From contig NZ_FMAT01000001.1 in assembly GCF_900094805.1 (NCBI RefSeq), forward strand, positions 558,001-622,000: 64,000 nt of DNA, in the 5' to 3' direction. Below, piece by piece: positions 48,291-56,958 of the stretch (positions are counted from its first letter, which is position 1; each line of letters starts with the position of its first letter). Below the pieces are notes generated by a model. It saw only the letters and a program-made list of their open reading frames with translations, searched no databases and was not told the DNA's origin. The position numbers and the translations under genes were made by a program. Source of the DNA: Arthrobacter sp. NIO-1057. GTDB taxonomy: Bacteria > Actinomycetota > Actinomycetes > Actinomycetales > Micrococcaceae.

Positions 48291-48560
48291 TACAAGTATG
48301 TCATTCTTCCCCTGCCACGTCCACAGGATCTGTGGATATTTGACCCCGTTTAAACCGCGATTTTTCGGGGTCCGCTGAACTTTTTCCACAGTTTCACCAT
48401 TGGTGCTTGTGGGTTAAAAATTCATCTGTGACAAGATTCTCGGCGTGTTTCACTTCCCATATCTAGTCCCCTGCTCCCTGCACTACCACTACATATAGTT
48501 TCGCTACTTTGACCGACATTTTGGACGCCCGCGCCCCGCATTGTGCACAACACAAAAGGA

Positions 48561-48620
48561 ATGGACGTCCAACTGTTTCCGGCTGGCCGCCCATCTCGCT
48601 ACATATCTGCCGACTTTTAG
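48561..48620 (+). CDS. Possible 19-residue micro-ORF
   Basis: ATG preceded by AAAAGGA at short spacing; reads MDVQLFPAGRPSRYISADF then stop, just short of the yggS 3' end. No relative is known to me. It may be chance or a remnant of a gene start. Included only because of its ribosome binding site and position next to the NrdR-like box. Confidence 0.15.
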   Translation: MDVQLFPAGRPSRYISADF

Positions 48621-48640
48621 AGCGCTAGTCCACCTTGGGT

Positions 48641-49375
48641 CTATGCGTAGTTACGAGCACCAAAGATTCCCTGGCCTACACGAACCACGGTGGCTCCCTC
48701 GGCAATAGCCAGCTCGTAGTCGCCACTCATACCCATCGACAGATGCTTGAAGCTCTCTGGGGCGTTTGGCTGCAACTGCTCCAGCGTCTGGCGCAAGGAC
48801 GAGAAGCTACCGCGAACCTCTTGCTCGTCACTCGTATTGGCAGCCATCGTCATGAGCCCCACAGGAGTCAGGCGATCCAAAGGAGCCAAGGCTGCCAACA
48901 GCCCGGCGGCATCCGAGGCCTGAATGCCGGACTTACTTTCCTCTCCCGAGGTATTGACCTGAATGAAGACTTCCAACGACCGGTCTTCCAGCTCTAAGCG
49001 ACGTTGCAGAGTCTCAGCGAGCTTCACCGAACCCAAGGCATGGAACTCATCAGCAAACTGGGCCACAAACTTCGCCTTGTTCGTTTGCAAGGGGCCAATA
49101 ATGGCGTAACGCAGGTGCGGGAACTTCTCGCGGAAGTATTCGTGCTTGCCCTGCGCTTCTTGCACCTTGTTCTCCCCCAGGGTGTCTACCCCAGCGGCAA
49201 TGGCCAACTCTAAGCGTTCGGTGCTGATGGTCTTTGTTACCGGCAATAGACGCACCGAGTCGATGTCACGACCCGCGGCAGTACACGCGGAGGCAATGCG
49301 CTGGTTGACCGATGCCAGATTGCGGATGAAATCCTCTGTGGTGGCCGCATGCGCTGCAGCTGGTTGCGAAGTCAA
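48641..49375 (-). CDS. YggS family PLP-binding protein (PLP homeostasis protein)
   Basis: 244 residues. Alanine racemase-like barrel without racemase domain, binds PLP on K48 in LLPVTKTIS. Other hallmarks: LGENKVQEAQ, HLRYAIIGPLQTNKAK, HLSMGMSGDYELAIAEGATVVRVGQGIFG. Controls PLP and amino acid homeostasis in many bacteria. It is probably monocistronic; a terminator separates it from poxB upstream. Confidence 0.95.
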   Translation of the reverse strand: MTSQPAAAHAATTEDFIRNLASVNQRIASACTAAGRDIDSVRLLPVTKTISTERLELAIAAGVDTLGENKVQEAQGKHEYFREKFPHLRYAIIGPLQTNKAKFVAQFADEFHALGSVKLAETLQRRLELEDRSLEVFIQVNTSGEESKSGIQASDAAGLLAALAPLDRLTPVGLMTMAANTSDEQEVRGSFSSLRQTLEQLQPNAPESFKHLSMGMSGDYELAIAEGATVVRVGQGIFGARNYA

Positions 49376-49404
49376 GACGCCTTCTTTCTAGCTCTCACAA
49401 AAAT

Positions 49405-49431
49405 GTTGCTGGCGCCAAAGACGCCAGCAAC
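49405..49431 (-). terminator. Terminator after poxB
   Basis: Perfect 10-bp stem GTTGCTGGCG/CGCCAGCAAC; on the minus strand it is followed by ATTTTTG. It begins 19 bp past the poxB stop. Confidence 0.92.
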
Positions 49432-49449
49432 AAGCATAGGCATAAATAC

Positions 49450-51174
49450 TTAGAACATTTGTCGCCAGTTGGTCTTAGCCAGATCCAGCAACTCATCCCC
49501 GCGCCCCGAAAGCACCGTACGAATGGCGTAGAGCGCGAAGCCCTTAGCCTGCTCCAACTTGATATTCGGAGGCATCGACATTTCCTGACGGTCCGTGACC
49601 ACGTCAAGCACCGCAGGGCCATCATGAGCTAAGAATTCCTTGACGGTGGATTCGAGCTGGGACGAGTCATCAACCCGATAACCCTTCAAGCCAGCAGCCG
49701 TGGCAACCGCACCGAAATCTGGGTTATGCAGATCGGTGGCATAGGTGACAAAGCCGGCAGCCTTCATTTCCAACTCAACAAAGTTCAACGAAGAGTTGTT
49801 AAAGACCACGATCTTCACCGGCAACTTATTCTGCGTGGCGGTCAGTAACTCACCAAGCATCATCGACAGTCCCCCGTCGCCAGCAAAAGCGATCACCTGA
49901 CGGTTCCGATCGATCGCTTGGGCTCCCAAGGCATGGCACAGGGCGTTAGCCATGGAGCCGTGGTTGAAGGATCCGAGGACCCGGCGTTTGCCGGTCATGC
50001 TCAGGTAGCGGGCCGCCCAGATCACCGGTGAGCCAACATCCGCGGTGAAGATCGTATCGTCATCGGCGGCCTGGTCAATGAGTCGAGCCAAAAACTGCGG
50101 ATGAATTGCCGCACCTGGCTTGGATCCGGTCGCTAATTCATCAAGCTTGGTCCTCGTCTTGCGGTAATGCTCGAGGGCGTTCTCTAAATGCTTACGGTGT
50201 GTCTGCACCGGCAGTAATGCGTTCAACGCCGCTGCCGTGTCCTTCACGGTTCCCACCAATGGAACATCAACCCTGGTGCGTCGACCGATCTGTTCACCAC
50301 GAATATCTACCTGAATGATCGCGGCATGCTGCGGATAGAACTGTTGGTAGGGGAAGTCGGTACCCAGCATGAGCAGTACATCGCATTCGTCGATGGCTTT
50401 AGCACCGGAAGCGAAACCAAGTAGACCTGTCATCCCCACATCGAAAGGATTGTCGTACTCGATATGCTCCTTGCCTCGCATAGCGTGCACTATCGGCGCA
50501 GCCAACTTATCAGCCAGGGCAATCACTTCATCGTGCGCCCCGGCCACGCCGGCCCCGGCAAGGATGGTGACCTTACGCGAACCTTCAAGGATCTCGGCAG
50601 CTTGCTCCAACTCTTGTTCATTGGGCAGCACGCGAGGGTTGGTCTTGATAATCCGTTGGGTCGGTGTGCGTTCCATTTCGGCCAGCGCAACATCTCCCGA
50701 AATGACCAATACGGCAACACCACGCTTTTCGATCGCCTCTCGCATGGCAATACGCAGCATCCGCGGCATCTGCTTAGGATCTGAAACCTGTTCTGCATAC
50801 ACCGAGCAACCGCGGAAGACCTCTACCGGGTTGGTCTCCTGGAAATAGTTGGAACCGATTTCTTCGGTGGGAATCTGGGCTGCGATAGCCAGCACCGGAA
50901 CGCGTGAACGGTTTGCATCGTACAGCCCGTTGATCAGGTGCAGGTTACCTGGGCCGCAAGAACCCACACAGACCGTCAGTTCCCCGGTGATTTCAGCTTC
51001 GGCCGCGGCGGCAAAGGCGGCGGCCTCTTCATGTCGATGATGAACCCATTCCATCCGCCCGTTCTCTCGCAGGGCATCGGTGAGGCCATTGAGCGAGTCT
51101 CCCGGGATGCCGTAAATACGGCGTACCCCTTGGGTATCAAGCTGTTCAATCAGGTGGTCGGCTACGGTAGGCAA
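49450..51174 (-). CDS. poxB: Pyruvate dehydrogenase (quinone) / thiamine pyrophosphate-dependent oxidase
   Basis: 574 residues from TTG at 51174, placed 6 bases after AGGAGG; the GTG at 51192 lies upstream of that site and is rejected. Three-domain TPP enzyme: RIYGIPGDSLNGLTDAL with the catalytic Glu in HHRHEEAAAFAAAAEA, FAD-type middle domain, and TPP/Mg motif FAGDGGLSMMLGELLTATQNKLPVKIVVFNNSSL. Converts pyruvate to acetate and CO2 and passes electrons to quinone. Acetolactate synthase is the alternative but the PoxB-type motifs fit better. Confidence 0.92.
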   Translation of the reverse strand: MPTVADHLIEQLDTQGVRRIYGIPGDSLNGLTDALRENGRMEWVHHRHEEAAAFAAAAEAEITGELTVCVGSCGPGNLHLINGLYDANRSRVPVLAIAAQIPTEEIGSNYFQETNPVEVFRGCSVYAEQVSDPKQMPRMLRIAMREAIEKRGVAVLVISGDVALAEMERTPTQRIIKTNPRVLPNEQELEQAAEILEGSRKVTILAGAGVAGAHDEVIALADKLAAPIVHAMRGKEHIEYDNPFDVGMTGLLGFASGAKAIDECDVLLMLGTDFPYQQFYPQHAAIIQVDIRGEQIGRRTRVDVPLVGTVKDTAAALNALLPVQTHRKHLENALEHYRKTRTKLDELATGSKPGAAIHPQFLARLIDQAADDDTIFTADVGSPVIWAARYLSMTGKRRVLGSFNHGSMANALCHALGAQAIDRNRQVIAFAGDGGLSMMLGELLTATQNKLPVKIVVFNNSSLNFVELEMKAAGFVTYATDLHNPDFGAVATAAGLKGYRVDDSSQLESTVKEFLAHDGPAVLDVVTDRQEMSMPPNIKLEQAKGFALYAIRTVLSGRGDELLDLAKTNWRQMF

Positions 51175-51380
51175 AACATTCCTCCTGCACACTATGTTCC
51201 AGTGGGTCTACTGTTCACCCTACTGCGCCGTTGAGCCTTGTGCCATGGATATTTGGTGTCCATTCTGGTTCTGATCACCACACTATTTGGTGGCGGCCAT
51301 CACAATCGAGCGTCATCTTCTTGATCGCCGTGTACCAGGGCTCCCGGAAAAGGACTGCCCGCGTTGGCTAGGCTGGTGAC

Positions 51381-51743
51381 ATGAACAATGAACCGATGCG
51401 CATGGCCAACACCACGCAGCTATCCGTAGGCGAGGACAATGGCGCACTGTGGAAGCTGGAACCAGCGGAGCGAGACCTCGATGCCAATGTCATCTCCCTG
51501 GCACCAGGCGAGCAGATCGGCGAACATCAAGGGCCAGCACTAGATGTGCTCTTACATGTTTTTGCCGGATCCGGCGTATTACACACAGCCACCGGGGCGA
51601 TCGAGCTGGCTGTGGGAGACATCATTTATCTTCCCAAGCACAGCCAGCGGCAGTTTATCGCCGGCGAGTTAGGGCTGGGATACTTTTCGGTGCACCAGCG
51701 CAAAACCACCACCGGCCTCATGCCCGCTCCCCGCGTGAGCTAG
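51381..51743 (+). CDS. Small cupin domain protein
   Basis: 120 residues, one cupin barrel: LAPGEQIGEHQGPALDVLLHVFAGSGVLHTATGAIELAVGDIIYLPKHSQRQFIAGE. Only part of the usual His-rich metal site is present (EHQGP, HSQR), so metal binding is uncertain. TAGGCT ends 6 bases before the ATG and no ribosome binding site is seen, so it is likely leaderless. The stop is 10 bp from the convergent cysteine desulfhydrase gene. Function unknown. Confidence 0.82.
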   Translation: MNNEPMRMANTTQLSVGEDNGALWKLEPAERDLDANVISLAPGEQIGEHQGPALDVLLHVFAGSGVLHTATGAIELAVGDIIYLPKHSQRQFIAGELGLGYFSVHQRKTTTGLMPAPRVS

Positions 51744-51753
51744 TGAGAACCAT

Positions 51754-52818
51754 TTAGCTTTCAAGCACGCCCTGTTCCATAAACCGCTGAAGCTTGGCGG
51801 TGTAGGGAGCTAGGTCGATCCCTTGTTCGTCAAGCCACTGCTGGTTGTAATAGGTATTGGCGTAGCGCTCGCCGGAGTCGCAGATCAACGTGACCACGCT
51901 GCCCTGCTCACCGCGTTCAAGCATCTGGGCGATGATCCCGAACGCGGCATAAAGATTGGTGCCAGTGGAGCCGCCGGCAAAATACCGGGTGGTTGAGCGA
52001 AGGAAGTGCATGGCCGCCAACGATGCCGCATCTGTAACCTGCACCATATGATCGATCACCCCAGGCATAAACGAGGCCTCCACCTTGGGCCTGCCGATGC
52101 CTTCAATGCGTGACCCGGTTCCCGTGGCATAGTCCAGATTGCCGGTTCGCCAGCCCTCATAGAAAGAAGAACCTTCTGGGTCCGCAACGCAGACGCGCGT
52201 TTCATGTTGCTTGTAGCGCGCGTAGCGTCCGAACGTCGCGCTGGTGCCACCGGTGCCCGCGCCGACCACAATCCAGCTAGGGATCGGATGCGGTTCCGCG
52301 GACATCTGCGCGTAGACCGACTCGGCAATATTGTTATTACCTCGCCAGTCGGTGGCCCGCTCGGCATAAGTGAACTGGTCGAGGTAGTATCCCTGAGTTC
52401 GGGTCGCTAATTCACGGGCTGCGGCATCGACCTGTCCGGCGCTTTCAACCAGGTGGCAGCGCCCGCCATAGAATTCGATGAGCTTGATCTTCTCGGTGCT
52501 GGTCGAGGTCGGCACCACCGCAACGAAGTCCAGCCCCAGCATGCGAGCGAAATAGGCCTCGGAGACGGCAGTTGAACCGCTGGAAGCTTCCACCAAGGTG
52601 GTGCCTTCGCTGATTCGACCATTGACCAGACCGTAGAGAATCAACGAACGAGCCAAACGGTGCTTGAGCGAACCGGTGGGGTGCACCGACTCATCTTTGA
52701 GATACAGCTCGATCCCCCATTCGGCAGGCAGTGCAAAACGCAGCAAATGAGTATCGGCGCTACGGTTGGCATCGGCGTTGAGCTGAGAAATTGCTTGTCG
52801 CACCCAAAGATCAGTCAT
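51754..52818 (-). CDS. cds1: PLP-dependent cysteine desulfhydrase (Cds1-like)
   Basis: 354 residues. Cysteine synthase-fold protein with PLP lysine K52 in [10 protein letters not shown], then [28 protein letters not shown] phosphate loop, and the extended C-terminus ([25 protein letters not shown]) typical of Cds1 of mycobacteria (Rv3684). That enzyme releases H2S, pyruvate and ammonia from cysteine. Cysteine synthase-like function cannot be excluded. Confidence 0.88.
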   Translation of the reverse strand: MTDLWVRQAISQLNADANRSADTHLLRFALPAEWGIELYLKDESVHPTGSLKHRLARSLILYGLVNGRISEGTTLVEASSGSTAVSEAYFARMLGLDFVAVVPTSTSTEKIKLIEFYGGRCHLVESAGQVDAAARELATRTQGYYLDQFTYAERATDWRGNNNIAESVYAQMSAEPHPIPSWIVVGAGTGGTSATFGRYARYKQHETRVCVADPEGSSFYEGWRTGNLDYATGTGSRIEGIGRPKVEASFMPGVIDHMVQVTDAASLAAMHFLRSTTRYFAGGSTGTNLYAAFGIIAQMLERGEQGSVVTLICDSGERYANTYYNQQWLDEQGIDLAPYTAKLQRFMEQGVLES

Positions 52819-52877
52819 TCTTCCACTTTAGCGGTGGCGCCACGATAGAACCCAGCCGTCGTGATAAATTCAAAATT

Positions 52878-53657
52878 GTGGAATTAAAGCTGGTTTCGGG
52901 TGGATACGCCACCCTCATGGTCCTGGGGTTGAGCTGGGCGGTTTGGGCTGTCATGACCGCTCCTGACCTGGATGAGATTGCAGGCGGCTGGCTGGCCCAA
53001 GATGCCACGGTCAGCTCCGTTCCGCTGGTCGGGCAACTACCTTGGCTTGGAATCATGGTGGCCTTAGCGGCCTATGCCATCTGGCAGGGAGTTTCCCGCT
53101 GGAAAGTCGCGGTGCACCGCAAGATCCGCCCGTGGGTTCTAGCCATGATGCTATTCAACGCGATCTGGGTCTTGTGCTTGCGGCGTGAACTGATCGGTTT
53201 TAGCCTGATCGCAGGCTTCATCCTGTTAGCCGTATTGATCCGAATTGTGTGGGTCATTGACCGCAGTCTTTTGGTGCAACATGTTGATCGCTGGATCACC
53301 CGAGCGTGTTTTGGGCTTTTTGCTGGTTGGCTTTCGATGATCATTGTTGCCGAAGCCCTGGCATTTTCTGCGATGCACGCCGGAAACCCGGATTCCTTGA
53401 TGTTTAAAGGAACCAGTGCACTAGCCGTGATCCTACTTGCGCTGTTTTTATCCGCAATTAGTTTCAAGAATCCCATGGGTATTTATCTGAATGCGGGAGC
53501 GCTTTGGGTATTGTCTTGCATCATTATTGATCGTTATTCGGGGCATGCGACGTCCCCGCTCTTCGCCACCGTTTGCCTCGTGGCTGCGGTACTGATGCTC
53601 ATTTGTTTGGTCAGTGCACTACGTACTCGCATCCAGCGAATCCTCAGTTCGCACTGA
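52878..53657 (+). CDS. Integral membrane protein, possibly TspO/MBR-related
   Basis: 259 residues from GTG at 52878; a longer frame from 52791 would overlap cds1. About eight hydrophobic segments. The pattern WPW-type loops are weak, but LPWLGIMVALAAYAIWQGVSRWKVAVHRKIRPWVLAMMLFNAIWVLCLRRE resembles the tryptophan-rich sensory proteins found in actinobacteria. The relation is a guess. TAAATT precedes the GTG by 7 bases without a ribosome binding site, again a leaderless pattern. Confidence 0.6.
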   Translation: MELKLVSGGYATLMVLGLSWAVWAVMTAPDLDEIAGGWLAQDATVSSVPLVGQLPWLGIMVALAAYAIWQGVSRWKVAVHRKIRPWVLAMMLFNAIWVLCLRRELIGFSLIAGFILLAVLIRIVWVIDRSLLVQHVDRWITRACFGLFAGWLSMIIVAEALAFSAMHAGNPDSLMFKGTSALAVILLALFLSAISFKNPMGIYLNAGALWVLSCIIIDRYSGHATSPLFATVCLVAAVLMLICLVSALRTRIQRILSSH

Positions 53658-53739
53658 GCGCAACGCCGTACGCTTGAGAGCTAACCAGTAGCTGGATAGT
53701 GTGGAAACTGAGACCTAAAGGTCCATCAGAGAGGAAAAC

Positions 53740-54090
53740 ATGTCGAAGACTGCTAAGAGCTTTAAAGAAGTTGAAAAGTCGTTGGCGAAGCTGGCCAAGG
53801 CTGCAAAAGAAGAGCTGCCTAAGGAAATTCGTGGTGGCTGGAATGACGCCGTCTCCAGTGTCAATGCTGATGCCATCAGCAAGGCCGGCTCCAACCTGAT
53901 CGAAAACGTCACCGGTAATTCCAAGGCAGCGAAGCGTGCTCGTGCCTCGGTGCAGAATGCGGTTCAGAGCGCTCAGAAGAGTCTTGCTCCGGAAAAGAAG
54001 TCCTGCAAGGGTGGCAAGTTCCTGATCGTTTCGCTTATCGTCGCAGCGGTTGCGGCGGTCGTCCTATCCCAAGCGCAGAAGAAGAACTAA
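53740..54090 (+). CDS. Hypothetical protein with C-terminal membrane anchor
   Basis: 116 residues, not recognised. The first 85 residues are Lys/Ala/Glu/Ser-rich and amphipathic, likely helical (KEVEKSLAKLAKAAKEELPKEI, SVQNAVQSAQKSL), followed by one hydrophobic segment (FLIVSLIVAAVAAVVLSQ, about 94-111) and a short basic tail. GAGAGGA precedes the ATG. It looks like a tail-anchored cytoplasmic helical protein. A large palindromic terminator follows. Confidence 0.78.
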   Translation: MSKTAKSFKEVEKSLAKLAKAAKEELPKEIRGGWNDAVSSVNADAISKAGSNLIENVTGNSKAAKRARASVQNAVQSAQKSLAPEKKSCKGGKFLIVSLIVAAVAAVVLSQAQKKN

Positions 54091-54112
54091 GTTCTCACTT
54101 CTTGGCTACACA

Positions 54113-54150
54113 GTCAGGGCGTGGCATCTATATAGATGCCACGCCCTGAC
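54113..54150 (+). terminator. Terminator formed by a 38-bp perfect palindrome
   Basis: GTCAGGGCGTGGCATCTA is followed directly by TA and its exact complement. In RNA the stem would be about 16-17 bp with a small loop, then TCGTTTCT. It ends the small membrane protein gene; the opposite strand lacks a U tract. Confidence 0.8.
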
Positions 54151-54176
54151 TCGTTTCTAGTAGTTCTTCAACCTAC

Positions 54177-56774
54177 TTAGCTTTTGGTTCGACGGGACTT
54201 GACTGCTGCTGCAGCACCAAGCAACGCCAATACCAACCCGACAGGAATCAGCCACATGCTGTTGGCACCGGTGTTAGCCAGCGACTCATCAGGATCAGTC
54301 TGGGCGTCTTTTCCCTCATCGGAGTTATGTGAGCCGTTCGAATCTGAGTCCTGATCCTCAGCTTCAGGAGTTGGAGCCGGCTGAGACTGCTCTGGCTGCT
54401 CGGTCCCCTGAGGATCCTGGTCGTCTTCGGTGTTTTCCGGTTCAGACTCAGGATCGTTCTCCGGCCGCGTTGGAGTAGCAGTTGGTTCGCTTGATTCACT
54501 TGGTTCCGGCGTTGGTGACGGTTCGGTGGAATCAAGCTCAAAGACCCGTGATACTTCGCCGAGGTTTGCGAACACGGTCTCGCCAGTGGCTTCATCCACA
54601 GCATCGTTATCTGTCACGACATAAACTTCGTCGCCGGCCACTGCTAGACCTTCAAGCTTCTCCTGAGTCCATCCGTGCGTGGCTTGAAGTACTGGCAAGA
54701 CATCCACGGCGAGCTTCTTGCTCAACATGGTGACGCCGGAATCACCGGTTTGTGCGGTTTCTTCAGGAAGTTCAATTTGGTAGATGGCCTTGTGCTTGGC
54801 CGCTGGACCCACCTGGTTGTCACGTTCGATGACTGCGTAGGATCCATCGGGTAGAGCGGTAATTTCAGAGAGCCCATTCCAAGCTCCTTCGACCGCTTCG
54901 TCCAGCTCATATCCGTACCAGGTGAATTCGCCAGTTGCTGGCACGTATTTTCCTAGGCGGACAAAGGACTCATCCGGAGCTTCACGCTGCAGGGTGAAGA
55001 TCACCTGCTCGTCATCTCCACTACCCCGCACGGTGACGCCTTCCAGGCCCTGCTTGCCTAGGGTTCCTACAGCGTCTTCAGGCAATGAAACTTCTTCAAC
55101 GACAGCACCCGAGCTATCGATTTTCACCAACATGTTTTCGGTACCGCTGGCACCTTCGTGGGCAGCCCAGAATCCACCCTCTTCGCGGGCGGCAATGCCT
55201 TCAAGGTCAAGATCTGTGCTTGCACCAGTCACTGGAATGGAACGCTCAATAGTGGCTGGAGTTCCAAGAGTAGTGTCGTAGATCTGTGGCGCATAAGCGT
55301 TGTCGCTCACCGCGTAGAGCTTGTTGGAATCCTGCGGATTAGCGCTCAAACCACTGAGTGCACCAAAGGGAACGAGCGAATCAGCGTTTGACTGCAGCTG
55401 AGGGAACTGTGATTCCTCGGCTCCGAAAGAATACAGGCTAACTGCAGAACGCACGTCGTCTTCATCAGTTTCTGAAGCGACCGCTAGCAATCCACGTTCT
55501 GGAATTGGCAGGATCCCTTCTGGCCCGTTGGTGGTTGGCAGGGTCTGTAGGTAGCGTGGCGACTCTGGATTGGACAGGTCGTACACTGCAACAAAGTTGG
55601 CTCGCTCGGTGGCGACAAAACCGTAGTCGACACCGTTGAATTCAGCGATGGCTAGACCTTCAGGCTCTACACCCTTCTTGTCGGCACGGTGTTCAGGGAA
55701 CAGTCCCTGGCCCAAGGCGAGGTGTTCAAGGCTATTCCCTGAATCCCAGACGACTTTTCCAGTCTCAGAATCGAAGATGGAGAACCCGCGGCTTCCACCT
55801 TTCCAGTCGCCCTCGTTGGCGGTGGCCAGGTAACGATCCTGGAGCCACGCTACGGCATCTGGTTCTCGAGGAACGTCCTTGAGAGAGCCATCGGTATCTA
55901 GCTTGCCGTCATCAGTGGTGTCGATACCCTCAAGGTCAACGCTGCCGGTGCTGAAAGCGCTGGTGATGTTGCCAGAGGGCAGGTCGATAAGCACCATGCC
56001 GTTGTTTTCTTGGAGGGTTACCGCCAGTTGGTTTTTAGAATTGATGCTGACGTACTCAGGCTCTGGGTCTTGTGGGGTATCAAGACCGGCCTCTTCCAAT
56101 AGTGGTAATGCCTTTGGGTCTTCTCGCGTACCGGAGGTTAGTGGAATTTCTCGTACGCCCCAGCCTTCAGGGTTCTCACCGTTCAAATCCAAGATTGCTA
56201 CGGAGCCAGCCGGGGTTTGTGGGAGTCCGCCGTCACCAGCGTCCTCATCGCGTTCGTTCTCGATGGCGATACCTGCGTAGGCACCGTCCTTGGAGATGGC
56301 GATGGAATCGGGCTGTCCTGGTAATTCAAAGCTGTGTACCAGTGAGCGGTCTGCGATCCGCACAACGTCTACACGTCCAGAAGGATCGCTGTAACTTGCT
56401 GAGGTATTAACAACGACGAACACGTACTCCCCGTACGCGGCAACGCTTGTTGGTTCATCTTCTGCACTGCCAAGCTGGTGCAGCGCCAATAGGCCAAGGC
56501 CCTTAGGGTTTGATGGATCCGAGATATCAAGGAATCCGACGCTCCGAGACAGCGCATCGGAGTAGATCAGGGTGTTGCCGTCTTCAGAGACGGTGGAAAT
56601 TTCTGCCGCGGTGGTTGCTTCAACGCCATCAGGGTGATTCTGATACACGGGGTACGTAGCGACTCGTTCAAAAAATTCACTATTGTCGGCATTTGCCGAT
56701 GAGCTTATGCTTACGGCTAGGACCGCAGCCGTGACAATTCCAATACTTCTACCTGCAGTGCGATGCACCGGCAT
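54177..56774 (-). CDS. Cell-wall-anchored phytase-like esterase with N-terminal beta-propeller
   Basis: 865 residues, secreted and wall-anchored by its ends: a signal peptide (to about residue 30, VLAVSISSSANA) and a C-terminal sorting signal LANTG (832-836), hydrophobic helix and RRTKS. The first half (about 35-450) is a YncE/choice-of-anchor-I-like beta-propeller; residues about 465-730 match the esterase-like phytase family (FGALSGLSANPQDSNKLYAVSDN, LEGIAAREEGGFWAAHE, WNGLSEITALPDGSYAVIERDN). An acidic Pro/Glu/Ser/Gln stalk (about 745-830) precedes the sorting signal. Substrate unknown; phosphate ester or polysaccharide-linked activity is possible. No sortase gene is in the window. Confidence 0.88.
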   Translation of the reverse strand: MPVHRTAGRSIGIVTAAVLAVSISSSANADNSEFFERVATYPVYQNHPDGVEATTAAEISTVSEDGNTLIYSDALSRSVGFLDISDPSNPKGLGLLALHQLGSAEDEPTSVAAYGEYVFVVVNTSASYSDPSGRVDVVRIADRSLVHSFELPGQPDSIAISKDGAYAGIAIENERDEDAGDGGLPQTPAGSVAILDLNGENPEGWGVREIPLTSGTREDPKALPLLEEAGLDTPQDPEPEYVSINSKNQLAVTLQENNGMVLIDLPSGNITSAFSTGSVDLEGIDTTDDGKLDTDGSLKDVPREPDAVAWLQDRYLATANEGDWKGGSRGFSIFDSETGKVVWDSGNSLEHLALGQGLFPEHRADKKGVEPEGLAIAEFNGVDYGFVATERANFVAVYDLSNPESPRYLQTLPTTNGPEGILPIPERGLLAVASETDEDDVRSAVSLYSFGAEESQFPQLQSNADSLVPFGALSGLSANPQDSNKLYAVSDNAYAPQIYDTTLGTPATIERSIPVTGASTDLDLEGIAAREEGGFWAAHEGASGTENMLVKIDSSGAVVEEVSLPEDAVGTLGKQGLEGVTVRGSGDDEQVIFTLQREAPDESFVRLGKYVPATGEFTWYGYELDEAVEGAWNGLSEITALPDGSYAVIERDNQVGPAAKHKAIYQIELPEETAQTGDSGVTMLSKKLAVDVLPVLQATHGWTQEKLEGLAVAGDEVYVVTDNDAVDEATGETVFANLGEVSRVFELDSTEPSPTPEPSESSEPTATPTRPENDPESEPENTEDDQDPQGTEQPEQSQPAPTPEAEDQDSDSNGSHNSDEGKDAQTDPDESLANTGANSMWLIPVGLVLALLGAAAAVKSRRTKS

Positions 56775-56891
56775 CTCCCTTATTAGGTGCTAGTTATTTC
56801 CTCCCAAGATTCTCAGTAGAGGGCAAAAAGTTGATGAACGAAAAGCGACGATCATCAGTCCGATAGATGTCAAAAAGTTCCACTCATCACA

Positions 56892-56915
56892 TTTAGTTGC
56901 ACTACTTCAACTAAA
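56892..56915. promoter_or_regulatory. Perfect inverted repeat upstream of hydroxyacyl-CoA dehydrogenase gene
   Basis: TTTAGTTG-N8-CAACTAAA has perfect 8-bp arms and lies 44 bp before the start. It has the size of a TetR or MarR operator; no regulator is adjacent. Confidence 0.6.
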
Positions 56916-56958
56916 AGCGCAGAATCACAATGAAACTTCAACTTTCAAGGAGATCGAG

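Larger units (their letters stand above)
48108..48640. other. Long regulatory intergenic region upstream of nrdHIEF
   Basis: 533 bp without a well-supported gene. Besides the promoter and leader hairpins it holds DnaA-box-like nonamers at 48317-48325 (ACGTCCACA), 48331-48339 (TGTGGATAT), 48382-48390 (TTTTCCACA) and 48408-48416 (TGTGGGTTA), an inverted repeat CCACAG-GAT-CTGTGG at 48321-48335, another NrdR-like box at 48486-48501 with a degenerate partner at 48454-48469, and a palindrome TTGTGCACAA at 48541-48550. Confidence 0.5.
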
